A stretch of DNA of 64,000 nucleotides. Origin: Rhodobiaceae bacterium UBA4490 (GTDB taxonomy: Bacteria > Pseudomonadota > Alphaproteobacteria > Parvibaculales > Parvibaculaceae). Of the stretch, positions 50,925-59,368 are shown in pieces. Below the pieces are notes generated by a model. The model did not search any database. It saw nothing but the letters and a program-made list of their open reading frames with translations, and had not been told where the DNA came from. The DNA is taken from contig DGNO01000002.1 of the NCBI GenBank assembly GCA_002389665.1, positions 764,683 to 828,682 on the forward strand, written 5' to 3'. The stretch's first letter is position 1. Each line of letters opens with the position of its first letter. Both the position numbers and the translations under genes were made by a program.

Positions 50925-52432
50925 GCGGACTTTTCCTCCATGCGTGAGGCGGTTTTGAGCCGGGCCTGACCTTCCGGCCCCTTGATCCAGGTTTCGATTT
51001 CCTTGCGCCGCGGACGTCCATTGGGGCTGAGAAGACCGAATGCCTGCATCTCATCGCCCGTCAACACGGCGAAACTGCGCGGCAACGCATAATCCGGCAT
51101 GCCCGTCAAAATGCCCTGCAGCGCCTCAATGATTGCCGCAGGTTCCGCTGTCTGAAAAAAATCGCCGGCAAAAACGCCCGGCACGATGAGCGTTATGGGA
51201 TAAGGGGCGCCATGGCCGCACAGCACCGCGCGCAAAATACGCGGGTCGCCCTGAAGCTGGGCCTCGATCCATTCCGGCTGCACATTGCGCCCATAGGCCG
51301 TCACCAGCATCGCGTCTTTCCGGCCCTCAATGATGAGATTACCCGCCGCATCGAACCGGCCAAGATCGCCCGTGCGCCATGGCCCCTGATGATCTGGGGC
51401 CCCTGCATAACCGCTCATGACGCTCGGGCCCGACACCGTGATCTCACCCTCTTCGATCGTGACGGTAAGTCCGTCCAGCACCTTGCCGGCCGTTCCGGCG
51501 GCGGCAGCGCCCGGCCGGTTGACCGCGACGACCGAGCCGCATTCGGAAAGCCCGTAACCTTCAAGACAGGGAATGCCGAGCGAGGCGGCCGCCTGAAGCA
51601 CTTGCGGCGGTACCGGCGCGCCGCCCACCGCAACGGCGCGCAGAGAGGAAGGCGCGTGGGCGTCTGCGAGCAACAGCGCGCCCACCCAGGCACGTAAAAG
51701 CTCGGGCACCAGCACGCTCACGCTGGGGCGCACCTCTTCAAAGGCAAGGCGGATTGCATCGAGATCGCCGCCCGCGCAGGCCCCGGCGACATGGCGCCGG
51801 ATAACGGAAAGCCCGCCAACGAGAATGGGCACGTGAATGCCGCACAGTTCTTCAAGCAGCAGAGGGAAGGGAAGAATGGAAAGATAACTATCCGCGCTGG
51901 TCGCCGAAATGGCGCGGGCCAAGGCAGCGGAAATATGATCGAGCTGCCGGTCGCCGAGCCGCACCCCTTTCGGCCTGCCGGTCGAACCGGAGGTATAAAT
52001 AATGCGCTGGCCGGGCCGGGGCGCGCGCAGCAGCCCGGTATCCGCCTTGCCAATTACATCCGGCCCGAAAAGCGTCTCGACCGGGGCAAGGCGGGCCGCG
52101 CGGGCTTTGTTGTCCTCATCGCAAAGAATGAGAGAAAGCCCCGCATCCCCTGCTACATGGGCAAGCTGGTCATCGGAAAAGAAAGGCGGCAGCGGCACGA
52201 GGCAGCGGCCCGACGCGGTCACCGCAAGATCGGCCACCACCCAGTCGATACCGTTCGCCGCCATCAATCCGACGGGGCCGGCGCCTTCGGTCAGCCTTTC
52301 CGCCGCCCCCGCCACACGAGCGGCAAGCTCAAGGAAGCTACAGGACGTTTCATCGTCACGAAAAGCGGTCCGGTCCGGCCACGTTTCTGCGGCGCGCGCC
52401 AGGGCGGCAATAACCTCAGCCATGAAGAGCAC
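50921..52432 (-). CDS. AMP-dependent synthetase/ligase
   Basis: 503 residues, adenylate-forming family. The P-loop IIYTSGSTGRPKGVRLGDRQL lies at about 143-163, A5-like GYGLSECGSVVAVNRPG at about 290-306, and GPWRTGDLGRFDAAGNLIIEGRKDAML covers the late motifs. It activates a carboxylate, most likely a fatty acid, as an acyl-adenylate or CoA ester. GTG at 52432 or ATG at 52423 can start it. It overlaps the thermostable-hemolysin gene by 8-17 bases. Confidence 0.9.
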   Translation of the reverse strand: MLFMAEVIAALARAAETWPDRTAFRDDETSCSFLELAARVAGAAERLTEGAGPVGLMAANGIDWVVADLAVTASGRCLVPLPPFFSDDQLAHVAGDAGLSLILCDEDNKARAARLAPVETLFGPDVIGKADTGLLRAPRPGQRIIYTSGSTGRPKGVRLGDRQLDHISAALARAISATSADSYLSILPFPLLLEELCGIHVPILVGGLSVIRRHVAGACAGGDLDAIRLAFEEVRPSVSVLVPELLRAWVGALLLADAHAPSSLRAVAVGGAPVPPQVLQAAASLGIPCLEGYGLSECGSVVAVNRPGAAAAGTAGKVLDGLTVTIEEGEITVSGPSVMSGYAGAPDHQGPWRTGDLGRFDAAGNLIIEGRKDAMLVTAYGRNVQPEWIEAQLQGDPRILRAVLCGHGAPYPITLIVPGVFAGDFFQTAEPAAIIEALQGILTGMPDYALPRSFAVLTGDEMQAFGLLSPNGRPRRKEIETWIKGPEGQARLKTASRMEEKSA

Positions 52433-53045
52433 ATTCTTTCAAAGGGGAAGAAAAGGCGGCCGCCGGAGAGGAAGCCGGCGTCAGAGCGGGCACGGAAAGG
52501 CTCGCCCGCGGAAAAACAGCATGCGCCGGGTCGCGCATCAAACAGACCCAGGGGTCCATCTCATAATAGCTGCCCCAGCTTTGCGCGTTGCCGATCCGCT
52601 CCGCCCGTGCCGGGACAAGTGCCGTGAAGGGAATGCCAAGCCGCAGGAAGAGCGCACGCAGCGGGGCGGTGATCGTGAAAAGTCCGGCGGTCAGCCCGCG
52701 CGCACGGCCATAGTCGAGCAGCGCCGCCATGAGCGGAAAAAGCGCGAAGGGCGAGGCGCTGACCAGCGTGGTAATTTCGATAAAGGCGTGGGAGGACGGA
52801 CCGCCCCAAAGCTCCGCCGCGATGTCGCAAAGCGGCTTGTCGAGATAGGCTTCGGAGAAAAAACCGTCCGCGGCAAGGCGAATACCGGCCCCGGCAAGCG
52901 GCGCGCCGCCATTACGCTGAACGACACAGAGCTGTGCGGGAAAATTTTCAAGCTGCGCGCCATAAGCCTGCGCATAACCGGCTTTCAGGAACGCTTCCGC
53001 TTCTGCGCGGCCACTGCTCGCCCGGCCCAAAATCGTGGCTTGCAC
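52416..53045 (-). CDS. Thermostable hemolysin family protein
   Basis: About 209 residues from a GTG with GGAGG seven bases before it; ATG at 53066 is less likely. The family (PF12261) marks are EAEAFLKAGYAQAYGAQLENFPAQLCVVQRN, YLDKPLCDIAAELWG, FIEITTLVSASPFALFPLMAALLDYGRARG and WGSYYEMDPWVC. The fold resembles GNAT/acyl-homoserine-lactone synthase acyltransferases, so it may be an acyltransferase rather than a toxin. First of the biosynthetic gene set. Confidence 0.82.
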   Translation of the reverse strand: MQATILGRASSGRAEAEAFLKAGYAQAYGAQLENFPAQLCVVQRNGGAPLAGAGIRLAADGFFSEAYLDKPLCDIAAELWGGPSSHAFIEITTLVSASPFALFPLMAALLDYGRARGLTAGLFTITAPLRALFLRLGIPFTALVPARAERIGNAQSWGSYYEMDPWVCLMRDPAHAVFPRASLSVPALTPASSPAAAFSSPLKECALHG

Positions 53046-53114
53046 CTTTCCGCCTCCGTTACACATGAGCCCTTTAAGACAGGCTCATGCTGGAGGGGCC
53101 GGCTTACACCAACC

Positions 53115-54554
53115 TTACGGCGCGGAAGGGGCCGCTTCATGGGTAGACGGGTCGGCGGAAAACTCAGGGAAAACAAGCGTGAACAGCGCGCCGCCGCCTG
53201 GATTTTGCGCAGCCTCCGCCCGCCCGCCATGGGCCGTCATGATCTGCTGAACGATAGAAAGGCCGAGACCCGCGCCATCCTCCACCTTGCGGTCAGCACG
53301 CCAGAAACGGTCGAACACGAGGCCGAGCCGGCTCTTCTCGATGCCGCAGCCCCGGTCGATCACGCTTATTTTTCCGGGCCGTTCCACCCTCACCGTCACA
53401 GCCTCCCCTGCCGGGGAATATTGCAACGCGTTTTCAATCAGATTGCGCAAGGCAACGGCGATGAAGGACCGGTTACCGCGCACGAAAAGCGCGCCCTCCG
53501 GCGCCTCGAGCGCAACCTCCTGACCTCGCTTCAAAGCAAAAGGCGCGAGCGCCGCCACCGTTTCTTCAGCCACCTCGTGAAGATCCGTTTGTTCATGCAG
53601 CGCCAATTGAAAATTATCCGCCTGCGCAAGATGCAGGAATTGCTGCACAAGGCGCTCCAGCGCGCGCACTTCCCCCAAGGCTTCAGCGCGGTCGAGCTCG
53701 CGGTTTTCCAAATCCGCCCGCAAAATGGTCAAAGGCGTGCGCAGCTGATGGGCGGCATTGGCGGTAAACTCCCGCTGGCGCCGGTACCCGTCCTCGATCT
53801 TGCGCAGCGCCTCGTTGACCGCCTCGACGATCGGCAGGACTTCCGACGGGATGCCCCGCGTTTCAAGCCGCGCATCGAGAGAGGCCGGCCCAAGCGAGCG
53901 GGCAACGCGCGAAACCGCGCCAATGGAGCGCAAGGAGAGACGCACCGTCAGCACCACCGTTGCAATGATGGCCACAAGAAAAAGCAGAAAAGCCCACCAC
54001 TGGCGCTCGAAAAACTCTTCGATCACCGTATCGGCCAGCACATCGGAATGAACGGGGCCTTGCGCGACCTGCACCGTATAAGGTTGCTCCCCGAGCCACA
54101 CCCGCATGCTCGCGCCATAAAAGGTTTGCCCGCGCTCCAGATCGCGGAATTCGAAATAGCTGACGCGCTGCCTTCCCGCGCCCGTATCGAACCAGTCTTC
54201 CGGCAAGTGACCGGCAAGGCGCATCCCGTAATTGGAATGCATCAGCGGCGCGCCCTCCGCATCGGAAATCAAAAAGAGATACTGCCCGTCCGGCGCGCTA
54301 TAGGCTTTTTCAAGTTCAGGCGGCAAGGCGAGCTGCACCTCGCCCGCTTCCCTTCGCAAATGAACCGCCACATCCTTCGCCTGCCATTCAAGCGACCGGT
54401 CGCGCAGCGTATCCTGCTCCACCGCCATTTGCACCGAGAGCACACCGAGGATGATCGCCACGGCCCCGATGACGATGAGAGAAAGAGAAACGGAGAGCCG
54501 GCCGGTCAGCGAGCTCATCCAGCGCGGGCCTTTCAGCTGCAGCGGCGCCTTCAT
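53115..54554 (-). CDS. Sensor histidine kinase (QseC/TctE type)
   Basis: 479 residues. Membrane helices at about 19-42 and 187-206 enclose a periplasmic sensor domain of about 140 residues. HAMP-like linker, then REFTANAAHQLRTPLTILRADLEN with phospho-acceptor His269, and ATPase blocks LRNLIENALQYSP, DRGCGI and GAGLGLSIVQQIMTAHGG. It overlaps the response regulator by four bases. Periplasmic ligand unknown. In QseBC/PmrAB-like systems the output includes lipid A modification genes, which fits those further down the operon. Confidence 0.9.
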   Translation of the reverse strand: MKAPLQLKGPRWMSSLTGRLSVSLSLIVIGAVAIILGVLSVQMAVEQDTLRDRSLEWQAKDVAVHLRREAGEVQLALPPELEKAYSAPDGQYLFLISDAEGAPLMHSNYGMRLAGHLPEDWFDTGAGRQRVSYFEFRDLERGQTFYGASMRVWLGEQPYTVQVAQGPVHSDVLADTVIEEFFERQWWAFLLFLVAIIATVVLTVRLSLRSIGAVSRVARSLGPASLDARLETRGIPSEVLPIVEAVNEALRKIEDGYRRQREFTANAAHQLRTPLTILRADLENRELDRAEALGEVRALERLVQQFLHLAQADNFQLALHEQTDLHEVAEETVAALAPFALKRGQEVALEAPEGALFVRGNRSFIAVALRNLIENALQYSPAGEAVTVRVERPGKISVIDRGCGIEKSRLGLVFDRFWRADRKVEDGAGLGLSIVQQIMTAHGGRAEAAQNPGGGALFTLVFPEFSADPSTHEAAPSAP

Positions 54555-55237
54555 GAGCCCACCGCTTCGTTCTCGCTCAGCAGATAGCCGACGCCGCGCA
54601 CTGTGTGGATGCCGACGCTGGCGCCTGCTTTTTCCAGATTGCGCCTGAGCCGGTAAACGCAGACTTCCACCGAGTTGGAAGCGACTTCATCGCCGAAGGC
54701 ATAAAGATTTTCTTCGATCGCCGATTTCGATACGACGCGGCCCGCCCGCCGCATCATCAGCTCGAGAAGATCGGTTTCCCGGCGTGAAAGCACGAGGGGC
54801 GCCTCTCCTACCGCGACGCTCCGGCCCGTCGTGTCGAGACGGACATTGCCGCAGGCAAGCTCAACGCCGAGCGCGCCCCCCGGGCGGCGCAACAGCGCCC
54901 GGACCCGCGCGGCAAGCTCTTCCGGCGCAAAGGGTTTGGTCAGATAATCGTCCGCGCCGAGATTGAGCCCTTCGACCCGCTCCTTGATATCGTCACGTGC
55001 GGTGAGGATGAGAACGGGGATATCTTTTCCTTCCTGGCGCAGGCGGCGCAGGAAAACGAAGCCGTCCGTATCGGGCAAGCCGAGATCGAGCACCAGCACA
55101 TCGTAGCGCACACCGGAAAGCGCGAGGGCGCCGTCTTCCGCCGTCATGCAAATATCCGCGACAAGACCGGCGCCCTGGATCGTCTCAGCGACGATCCGGG
55201 CGATCCGGTCATTGTCTTCGATAATAAGCGCCCGCAT
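54551..55237 (-). CDS. OmpR/PhoB-family response regulator
   Basis: 228 residues. Receiver domain with Glu7/Asp8 in LIIEDNDRIARIV, phospho-acceptor Asp51 in VLVLDLGLPDTDG, TARDD and YLTKPF. Winged-helix DNA-binding domain ends with SNSVEVCVYRLRRNLEKAGASVGIHTVRGVGYLL. Pair with the kinase at 53115-54554. It probably controls the operon it begins. Twenty-one bases follow the DUF6134 gene. Confidence 0.92.
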   Translation of the reverse strand: MRALIIEDNDRIARIVAETIQGAGLVADICMTAEDGALALSGVRYDVLVLDLGLPDTDGFVFLRRLRQEGKDIPVLILTARDDIKERVEGLNLGADDYLTKPFAPEELAARVRALLRRPGGALGVELACGNVRLDTTGRSVAVGEAPLVLSRRETDLLELMMRRAGRVVSKSAIEENLYAFGDEVASNSVEVCVYRLRRNLEKAGASVGIHTVRGVGYLLSENEAVGS

Positions 55238-55258
55238 GAAGACCGCTATCCAGTGAAC

Positions 55259-55906
55259 CTACTGGAGAATATAGCTGATCTGCGACCCATCCGAACCGGC
55301 AAACTGCACTTGCACGAGCACGCCGTTCGCATCGTACCAGAGCTCCCGGTTGAGCTGTCCTGTCACCGAATAATGCGTCGCACTTACATTGCGCCCGCCC
55401 GCCTCGACGATTTCCGCGCCGACCCGCGTCACGGTGACCGGCATATGGCTGCCATCGAGCGTGTTGAGAAGCGCGCTTTGCTTGACGAGTTCCTCGTTCC
55501 AGAGAGAGGCGGGAATGACGCCGGGCTCTTCCGGGCCTTGGCGGCCATCACCGTCCACAACCAGCTTGCCGTCTTCCAGGCGGACGGCGAGATGATGCGC
55601 CTTACCGTCGTCATTGGTTTTGGAGTTGAGCTGCACAAGCTGGCCGTCGCGCCAGACCTCATGCCCCTCATGCTCGAACCGGTAAAGCGCGATGCCGAGC
55701 ACCTTCACCGCCACATCGGTCTCGATTTCAACTTCAAGCGCGCCGCTTTTCTGCTCGAACTCGATCTCATGCGTGCCGATTTCATCGCCTTCGCGCATCA
55801 CCGTGAAATGCAATTGGCCGCTCGCCGGCACCGCCGCGCCCGCCGCCTGGGCCAGGCCCAAGAAAAGCCCCGCACCCAGCACCGCCCCGGCAATTTCCCT
55901 TTTCAT
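55259..55906 (-). CDS. DUF6134 family secreted protein
   Basis: 215 residues from ATG at 55906, which has AAGGAG eight bases upstream; the frame opens six codons earlier. Signal peptide (AGAVLGAGLFLGLAQAAGA). Mature chain is beta-rich: SGQLHFTVMREGDEIGTHEIEFEQ, then YRFEHEGHEVWRDGQLVQLNSKTNDDGKAHHL, VTGQLNRELWYDANGVLVQVQF. DUF6134 genes are commonly next to this two-component/thermostable-hemolysin set. Role unknown; first gene of the operon. Confidence 0.82.
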   Translation of the reverse strand: MKREIAGAVLGAGLFLGLAQAAGAAVPASGQLHFTVMREGDEIGTHEIEFEQKSGALEVEIETDVAVKVLGIALYRFEHEGHEVWRDGQLVQLNSKTNDDGKAHHLAVRLEDGKLVVDGDGRQGPEEPGVIPASLWNEELVKQSALLNTLDGSHMPVTVTRVGAEIVEAGGRNVSATHYSVTGQLNRELWYDANGVLVQVQFAGSDGSQISYILQ

Positions 55907-56169
55907 GCAAAGCTCCTTCCGCATCGCTGTTTGGCCGCATCAGAGCCCGGCTCGCTTACGGCATCCTTACGGGGCGCACCAAAAGGCGGCCCGGCACGAA
56001 GGATCAGCCGCCAACCCACGATGCGAGCAATCAGGAGAGTTTCCAGAGGCCGCAAGAAAGTGCATAGCCAAAGCCTGCGGCCTGCTGCGGAGTTTCTATT
56101 TTTGGGAAATTGGGCTGGAATTAACGCCGCCGCCGATTCTCGAGGCGGGCTGCAATCTCGGCCCTGCCG

Positions 56170-56209
56170 GCGAGTCCCCCGGATATAATGGTAATTCCAA
56201 GGGACTCGC
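56170..56209. repeat. Inverted repeat downstream of tRNA-fMet
   Basis: GCGAGTCCC and GGGACTCGC can form a 9-bp stem immediately after the tRNA on the minus strand. It lacks a clear T-tract, so it could be a terminator or an RNA-processing structure. Confidence 0.45.
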
Positions 56210-56216
56210 TTAGCAG

Positions 56217-56293
<77 letters not shown>

Positions 56294-56465
56294 TCAGTGG
56301 AGAGGCCGCTTTATAGCAGCTTTGTCAGATTTGTGAACACCTATCGGCGGAATTTCCGAAAAAATATTTCTTCAAAAAGCGGTTATTTTTTAGGGGCTTA
56401 AGCCCCCTGACCGAGGAGCAGGCCCCGCCGCCGGTCTCCGTCCGATTTTGCGCTCCGCCATGCGA

Positions 56466-56491
56466 AAGGGGGCTGCCTTAGCAGCCCCCTT
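56466..56491 (-). terminator. Strong hairpin, probable terminator
   Basis: A perfect 11-bp stem (AAGGGGGCTGC with GCAGCCCCCTT) with a 4-base loop. On the minus strand it is followed by a short T stretch only, so it is a moderate terminator for a transcript covering the short ORF at 56590-56670. Confidence 0.55.
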
Positions 56492-56589
56492 GAGACTTCC
56501 CCGGCCCTGCCGGGCCCGCATCACAAAGCGGAATGAAGCCGTGAGATCGCAGTCTTTAAGTCTCGAAGGGTATCAAACCCCAAGGCGTG

Positions 56590-56670
56590 TCAGACGGACG
56601 GTGAAGGCTGCTCCGCCGCCGTGCAAGACCCGCTAAGCCTCAAAGACACGAACGAAATCCCACTAGACAT
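56590..56670 (-). CDS. Candidate 26-residue short ORF with near-perfect Shine-Dalgarno
   Basis: The minus strand reads AAAGGAGGTGATCCG immediately before ATG, complementary over 14 bases to the 3' end of 16S rRNA, with a normal 7-base spacing from GGAGG. The ORF encodes a 26-residue Ser-rich peptide starting MSSGISFVSLRLSG, with one Cys. It may be a leader peptide or a small protein; nothing in its sequence gives a function. Downstream hairpin at 56466-56491 closes the short unit. Confidence 0.35.
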   Translation of the reverse strand: MSSGISFVSLRLSGSCTAAEQPSPSV

Positions 56671-56796
56671 CGGATCACCTCCTTTCGATTGTTGCACCAA
56701 GCCCTGACGCATCAGGTTCCGGAATCATGACGCAGAAGAAAGTGATTTGCCAAGCCCTGCGGCGGCGTCCCCTTAACACGCAGCGCTAAAACGGCG

Positions 56797-57675
56797 TCAA
56801 ACTGCCAAATATTGTTTGAGAAAATCGAGCTCACGCGCGGCGACATCCTCAAAGAGCGCGCCCTGATAGACCCCGAAATGGCCGCAGTCATATGAGGCGA
56901 TAGCAACTTTCTGCATTTTATCCGCCGCCTCGCGCGCCAGGTCCGGCGGCGTGATCTGATCTTTCTCCGCCAGCACGATAAGCGCGGGGCAGCGCACGTT
57001 CTCAGCCACCTTGCGCGGCTCATAGGCGCCGAGCTTGGTGAGAATGCGCGCCGGCACTTTGTTTTCCCAATTCGAGTCCGGCGGCACGAGATCCAGAAAT
57101 TCTTTTGCCTCCTCCGCCATCATGCAGCCGAACTGCCCAGGCGCGCCGACGGCAGGGATCATATGCGCCCCGCCAAAAGCCCCTTTGACCTTATCTTTCA
57201 GCACCGCGAGGGCCGCTTTCACCTTCATCGGCAGGGAAAGCGTAATTTTCACACCGCCCACATAAGGCACTTGCGCGACAAGCGCTTTGATTTCGGGATG
57301 GCGCGCGGCCATTTCAATGACATGCCCGCCGCTGAAGGAAGACCCCCAAAGAGCAAGGCGCGCGCCGTCCACCTCCGGCAGGTCTTTGACGCAGACAATG
57401 GCCGCCTCCCAATCCTCCAGATGCCGGGCGGGATCGACAAGATTGCGCGGCATGCCCGAACTGTCGCCAAAATTGCGGTAATCGAAAACAAAAACCGCGA
57501 TCCCCGCTTCGGCGAATTTTTCCGCGTAAGCCGGCAGGCGGAAGCTGCGCTCGGCGGAAAAGCCATGCGCCATAACAAGGACCGGTGGTCTTACCGTCCC
57601 CTCAGGCAGATAAAGCCAGGCTGTACAGATGTCACCGCCGACACGGAAATAGCGGTTCGAACGGACAAAGCGCAT
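56797..57675 (-). CDS. Alpha/beta hydrolase (dienelactone-hydrolase/acetyl-xylan-esterase-like)
   Basis: 292 residues from MRFVRSNRYF, with GGGGAG upstream of ATG; the long open extension is rejected. Core features are VLVMAHGFSAERSFRLPAYAEKFAEAG, FDYRNFGDSSG, the nucleophile Ser in LALWGSSFSGGHVIEMA, Asp in VLAEKDQITPPDLAREA and His in YDCGHFGVYQG. Cytoplasmic hydrolase of unknown ester or amide. Separated from the CYP153 gene by 199 bases with a terminator. Confidence 0.88.
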   Translation of the reverse strand: MRFVRSNRYFRVGGDICTAWLYLPEGTVRPPVLVMAHGFSAERSFRLPAYAEKFAEAGIAVFVFDYRNFGDSSGMPRNLVDPARHLEDWEAAIVCVKDLPEVDGARLALWGSSFSGGHVIEMAARHPEIKALVAQVPYVGGVKITLSLPMKVKAALAVLKDKVKGAFGGAHMIPAVGAPGQFGCMMAEEAKEFLDLVPPDSNWENKVPARILTKLGAYEPRKVAENVRCPALIVLAEKDQITPPDLAREAADKMQKVAIASYDCGHFGVYQGALFEDVAARELDFLKQYLAV

Positions 57676-57826
57676 TTTTTCTCCCCTTCTTGGCCACCCC
57701 ACAAACGCCTGCCGGCCCGCCAAGTTGCGCGGCCCCTGCCGGCCTTTGCACTGTGCACAACCGGAGGGATGGACAAGGCAAGAATAGGCCAAGCGGGACA
57801 AGGAAAGAAATCTTACCTGCCAAAAC

Positions 57827-57857
57827 AAAAAAGCCCGGCGAAACCGCCGGGCTTTTG
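57827..57857 (-). terminator. Rho-independent terminator after the first CYP153 gene
   Basis: AAAAGCCCGGCG with CCGCCGGGCTTTT around an AAA loop, with a T tract on both sides. It follows the stop at 57875. Confidence 0.85.
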
Positions 57858-57874
57858 TCCGTAACCGGGGGAGG

Positions 57875-59137
57875 TTACTTCTTCGGATGCACGCGCACCG
57901 GAAGATCGGTAATGCCGTGCACGAAGACGGATTTCGTATAGGCAGGCTCGCCCACAACTTCCACGAAGTCGAACCGCTTCATGATCTCTTCCCAGAGAAT
58001 GCGGATCTGCAGTTCCGCCATGCGGTTGCCCATACAGCGGTGAATGCCGAAACCGAAGGCCAAGTGCTTGCGCGCATTCGGGCGGTCGATCAGGAATTCA
58101 TAAGGCCGGTCGATCGCTTCTTCATCGCGGTTGCCGGAGACGTACCACATGGCGAGCTTGTCGCCCTTCTTGATGGTTTTACCGCCCAGCTCCACATCCT
58201 CGAGCGCGGTGCGGCGCATATAGGCAAGCGGCGTACGCCAGCGGATGATCTCGGAGACCATGTTCGGGATCAGCGAGAGATCGTTGCGCAGCTTGTCATA
58301 TTCCGCCGGGAACTGGTTGAGCGCCAGAACGCCGCCGGACATGGAATTGCGCGTCGTGTCGTTGCCGCCCACGATGAGCAGCATCAGATTGCCGAGCAGT
58401 TCCATCGGCTCCATGCCCTGCATGGCCGGGTTATGAGCCATGAGCGAAATGAAATCGTTTTTCGGCGGCTGGTTGGCGCGCTCCACCCAGAGGCCTGCGA
58501 AAGTCTCAAGGCACTCGCGCAGCTCCGCGCGGCGCTCTTCATCGTTCAGCCCCGTGTCGCCGCCGTCAGGCCCGGCCGTCGTCACATCGGACCACCAGGT
58601 CAGCTTGCGGCGCTGCTCGAAGGGAAAGTCGAAAAGCGTCGCCAGCATCTGCGTAGTGATTTCGATGGAAACGAGGTCCACCCAGTTGAAGGTCTCGCCC
58701 ACGGGCAGGCTGTCCAGCACCTTGCCGACACGCTCGCGGATAAGGCTTTCCAGATCGGCCAGCGCGGGCGGCGCAACGGCAGGGCTCACCACCTTGCGCT
58801 GCACATCGTGCTTGGGCTGGTCCATCGCGATGAACATCTTCACGTTGAAGTCTTCTTCCGGGTCGGGAAGCACGATCGCAGGCTCGGACGAGAACTGCTT
58901 GTGGTTCGTGTCGACCGCAACGATGTCGCTATATTTCGTGATCGACCAATAGGGACCGAATTCCGGCGACTCGGCGAAATGCACCGGGTCTTCCTTGCGC
59001 ATGCGGTCGAAGAGCACCCAGTGCTTCTGCTCGCTGAAATATTCGGGCACCGCGATATCGAAGCCTTTCAGATCGACCGTGGCCGGATCGAAATTCGTAT
59101 CGACGGGTTTCTCGGGTGTAACGGCGGCCTGACTCAT
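57875..59137 (-). CDS. Cytochrome P450 of the CYP153 type (alkane/fatty acid terminal hydroxylase)
   Basis: 420 residues, soluble. I-helix [14 protein letters not shown] at about 257-270, ExxR in SEIIRWRTPL and heme loop [17 protein letters not shown] with Cys368. [18 protein letters not shown] and [13 protein letters not shown] are CYP153 signatures. It hydroxylates medium-chain alkanes or fatty acids at the terminal carbon, using the ferredoxin encoded at 60.7 kb. Own promoter with an inverted repeat over the -35 (59220-59249). About two-thirds identical in appearance to the other CYP153 copy. Confidence 0.92.
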   Translation of the reverse strand: MSQAAVTPEKPVDTNFDPATVDLKGFDIAVPEYFSEQKHWVLFDRMRKEDPVHFAESPEFGPYWSITKYSDIVAVDTNHKQFSSEPAIVLPDPEEDFNVKMFIAMDQPKHDVQRKVVSPAVAPPALADLESLIRERVGKVLDSLPVGETFNWVDLVSIEITTQMLATLFDFPFEQRRKLTWWSDVTTAGPDGGDTGLNDEERRAELRECLETFAGLWVERANQPPKNDFISLMAHNPAMQGMEPMELLGNLMLLIVGGNDTTRNSMSGGVLALNQFPAEYDKLRNDLSLIPNMVSEIIRWRTPLAYMRRTALEDVELGGKTIKKGDKLAMWYVSGNRDEEAIDRPYEFLIDRPNARKHLAFGFGIHRCMGNRMAELQIRILWEEIMKRFDFVEVVGEPAYTKSVFVHGITDLPVRVHPKK

Positions 59138-59219
59138 GGGGGCTCCTCCAGTTGCTATGCGTGCCCCGCGCCAACGCTCTTAAGGGCGTTTCAGCTTACG
59201 CAGGGTTTACTTGAAATAT

Positions 59220-59249
59220 TCTATATAGGAAAAATGACGCCTGCGTCAA
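59220..59249 (-). promoter_or_regulatory. Promoter and overlapping inverted repeat of the first CYP153 gene
   Basis: On the minus strand TTGACG (59249-59244) and TATAGA (59225-59220) have an 18-base spacer. TGACGC-CT-GCGTCA at 59235-59248, an exact 6-bp dyad, overlaps the -35, so a repressor could block polymerase. Confidence 0.6.
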
Positions 59250-59330
59250 CTTTAACCCGTATGCGCTTAGGGTGATTTTCTTCACATCCCGCCCAAATCG
59301 GCGCTTTCCGGGCACAAAAAGACCCGGCGG

Positions 59331-59345
59331 AAACCGCCGGGCCTC
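59331..59345 (-). terminator. Weak terminator between the CYP153 genes
   Basis: GCCCGGCGGTTT-type stem CCCGGCGG with CCGCCGGG around AAA, followed by a short T/C-rich stretch (TCTTTTTGTG). It separates the two CYP153 transcripts. Confidence 0.65.
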
Positions 59346-59368
59346 ACTGCATCTGTAAACTAGATATT

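Larger units (their letters stand above)
56294..56796. other. Intergenic region holding a candidate short ORF and hairpin
   Basis: About 500 bases between tRNA-fMet and the alpha/beta hydrolase. I see the short ORF at 56590-56670 with an exceptionally strong ribosome-binding site, a hairpin at 56466-56491 and a palindrome GGGGCTTAAGCCCC at 56393-56406. A plus-strand frame in the region (56448-56636) has no support. Confidence 0.6.

Noticed and set aside
52002..54587. 861-codon plus-strand frame
   Set aside because: Antisense to the ligase, hemolysin-family and sensor kinase genes, all with clear motifs; a high-GC artefact.
56668..56684. Fragment of 16S rRNA (GGATCACCTCCTTTC) on the plus strand
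   Set aside because: Only about 15 bases match and no other 16S sequence is around; better read as a minus-strand Shine-Dalgarno.
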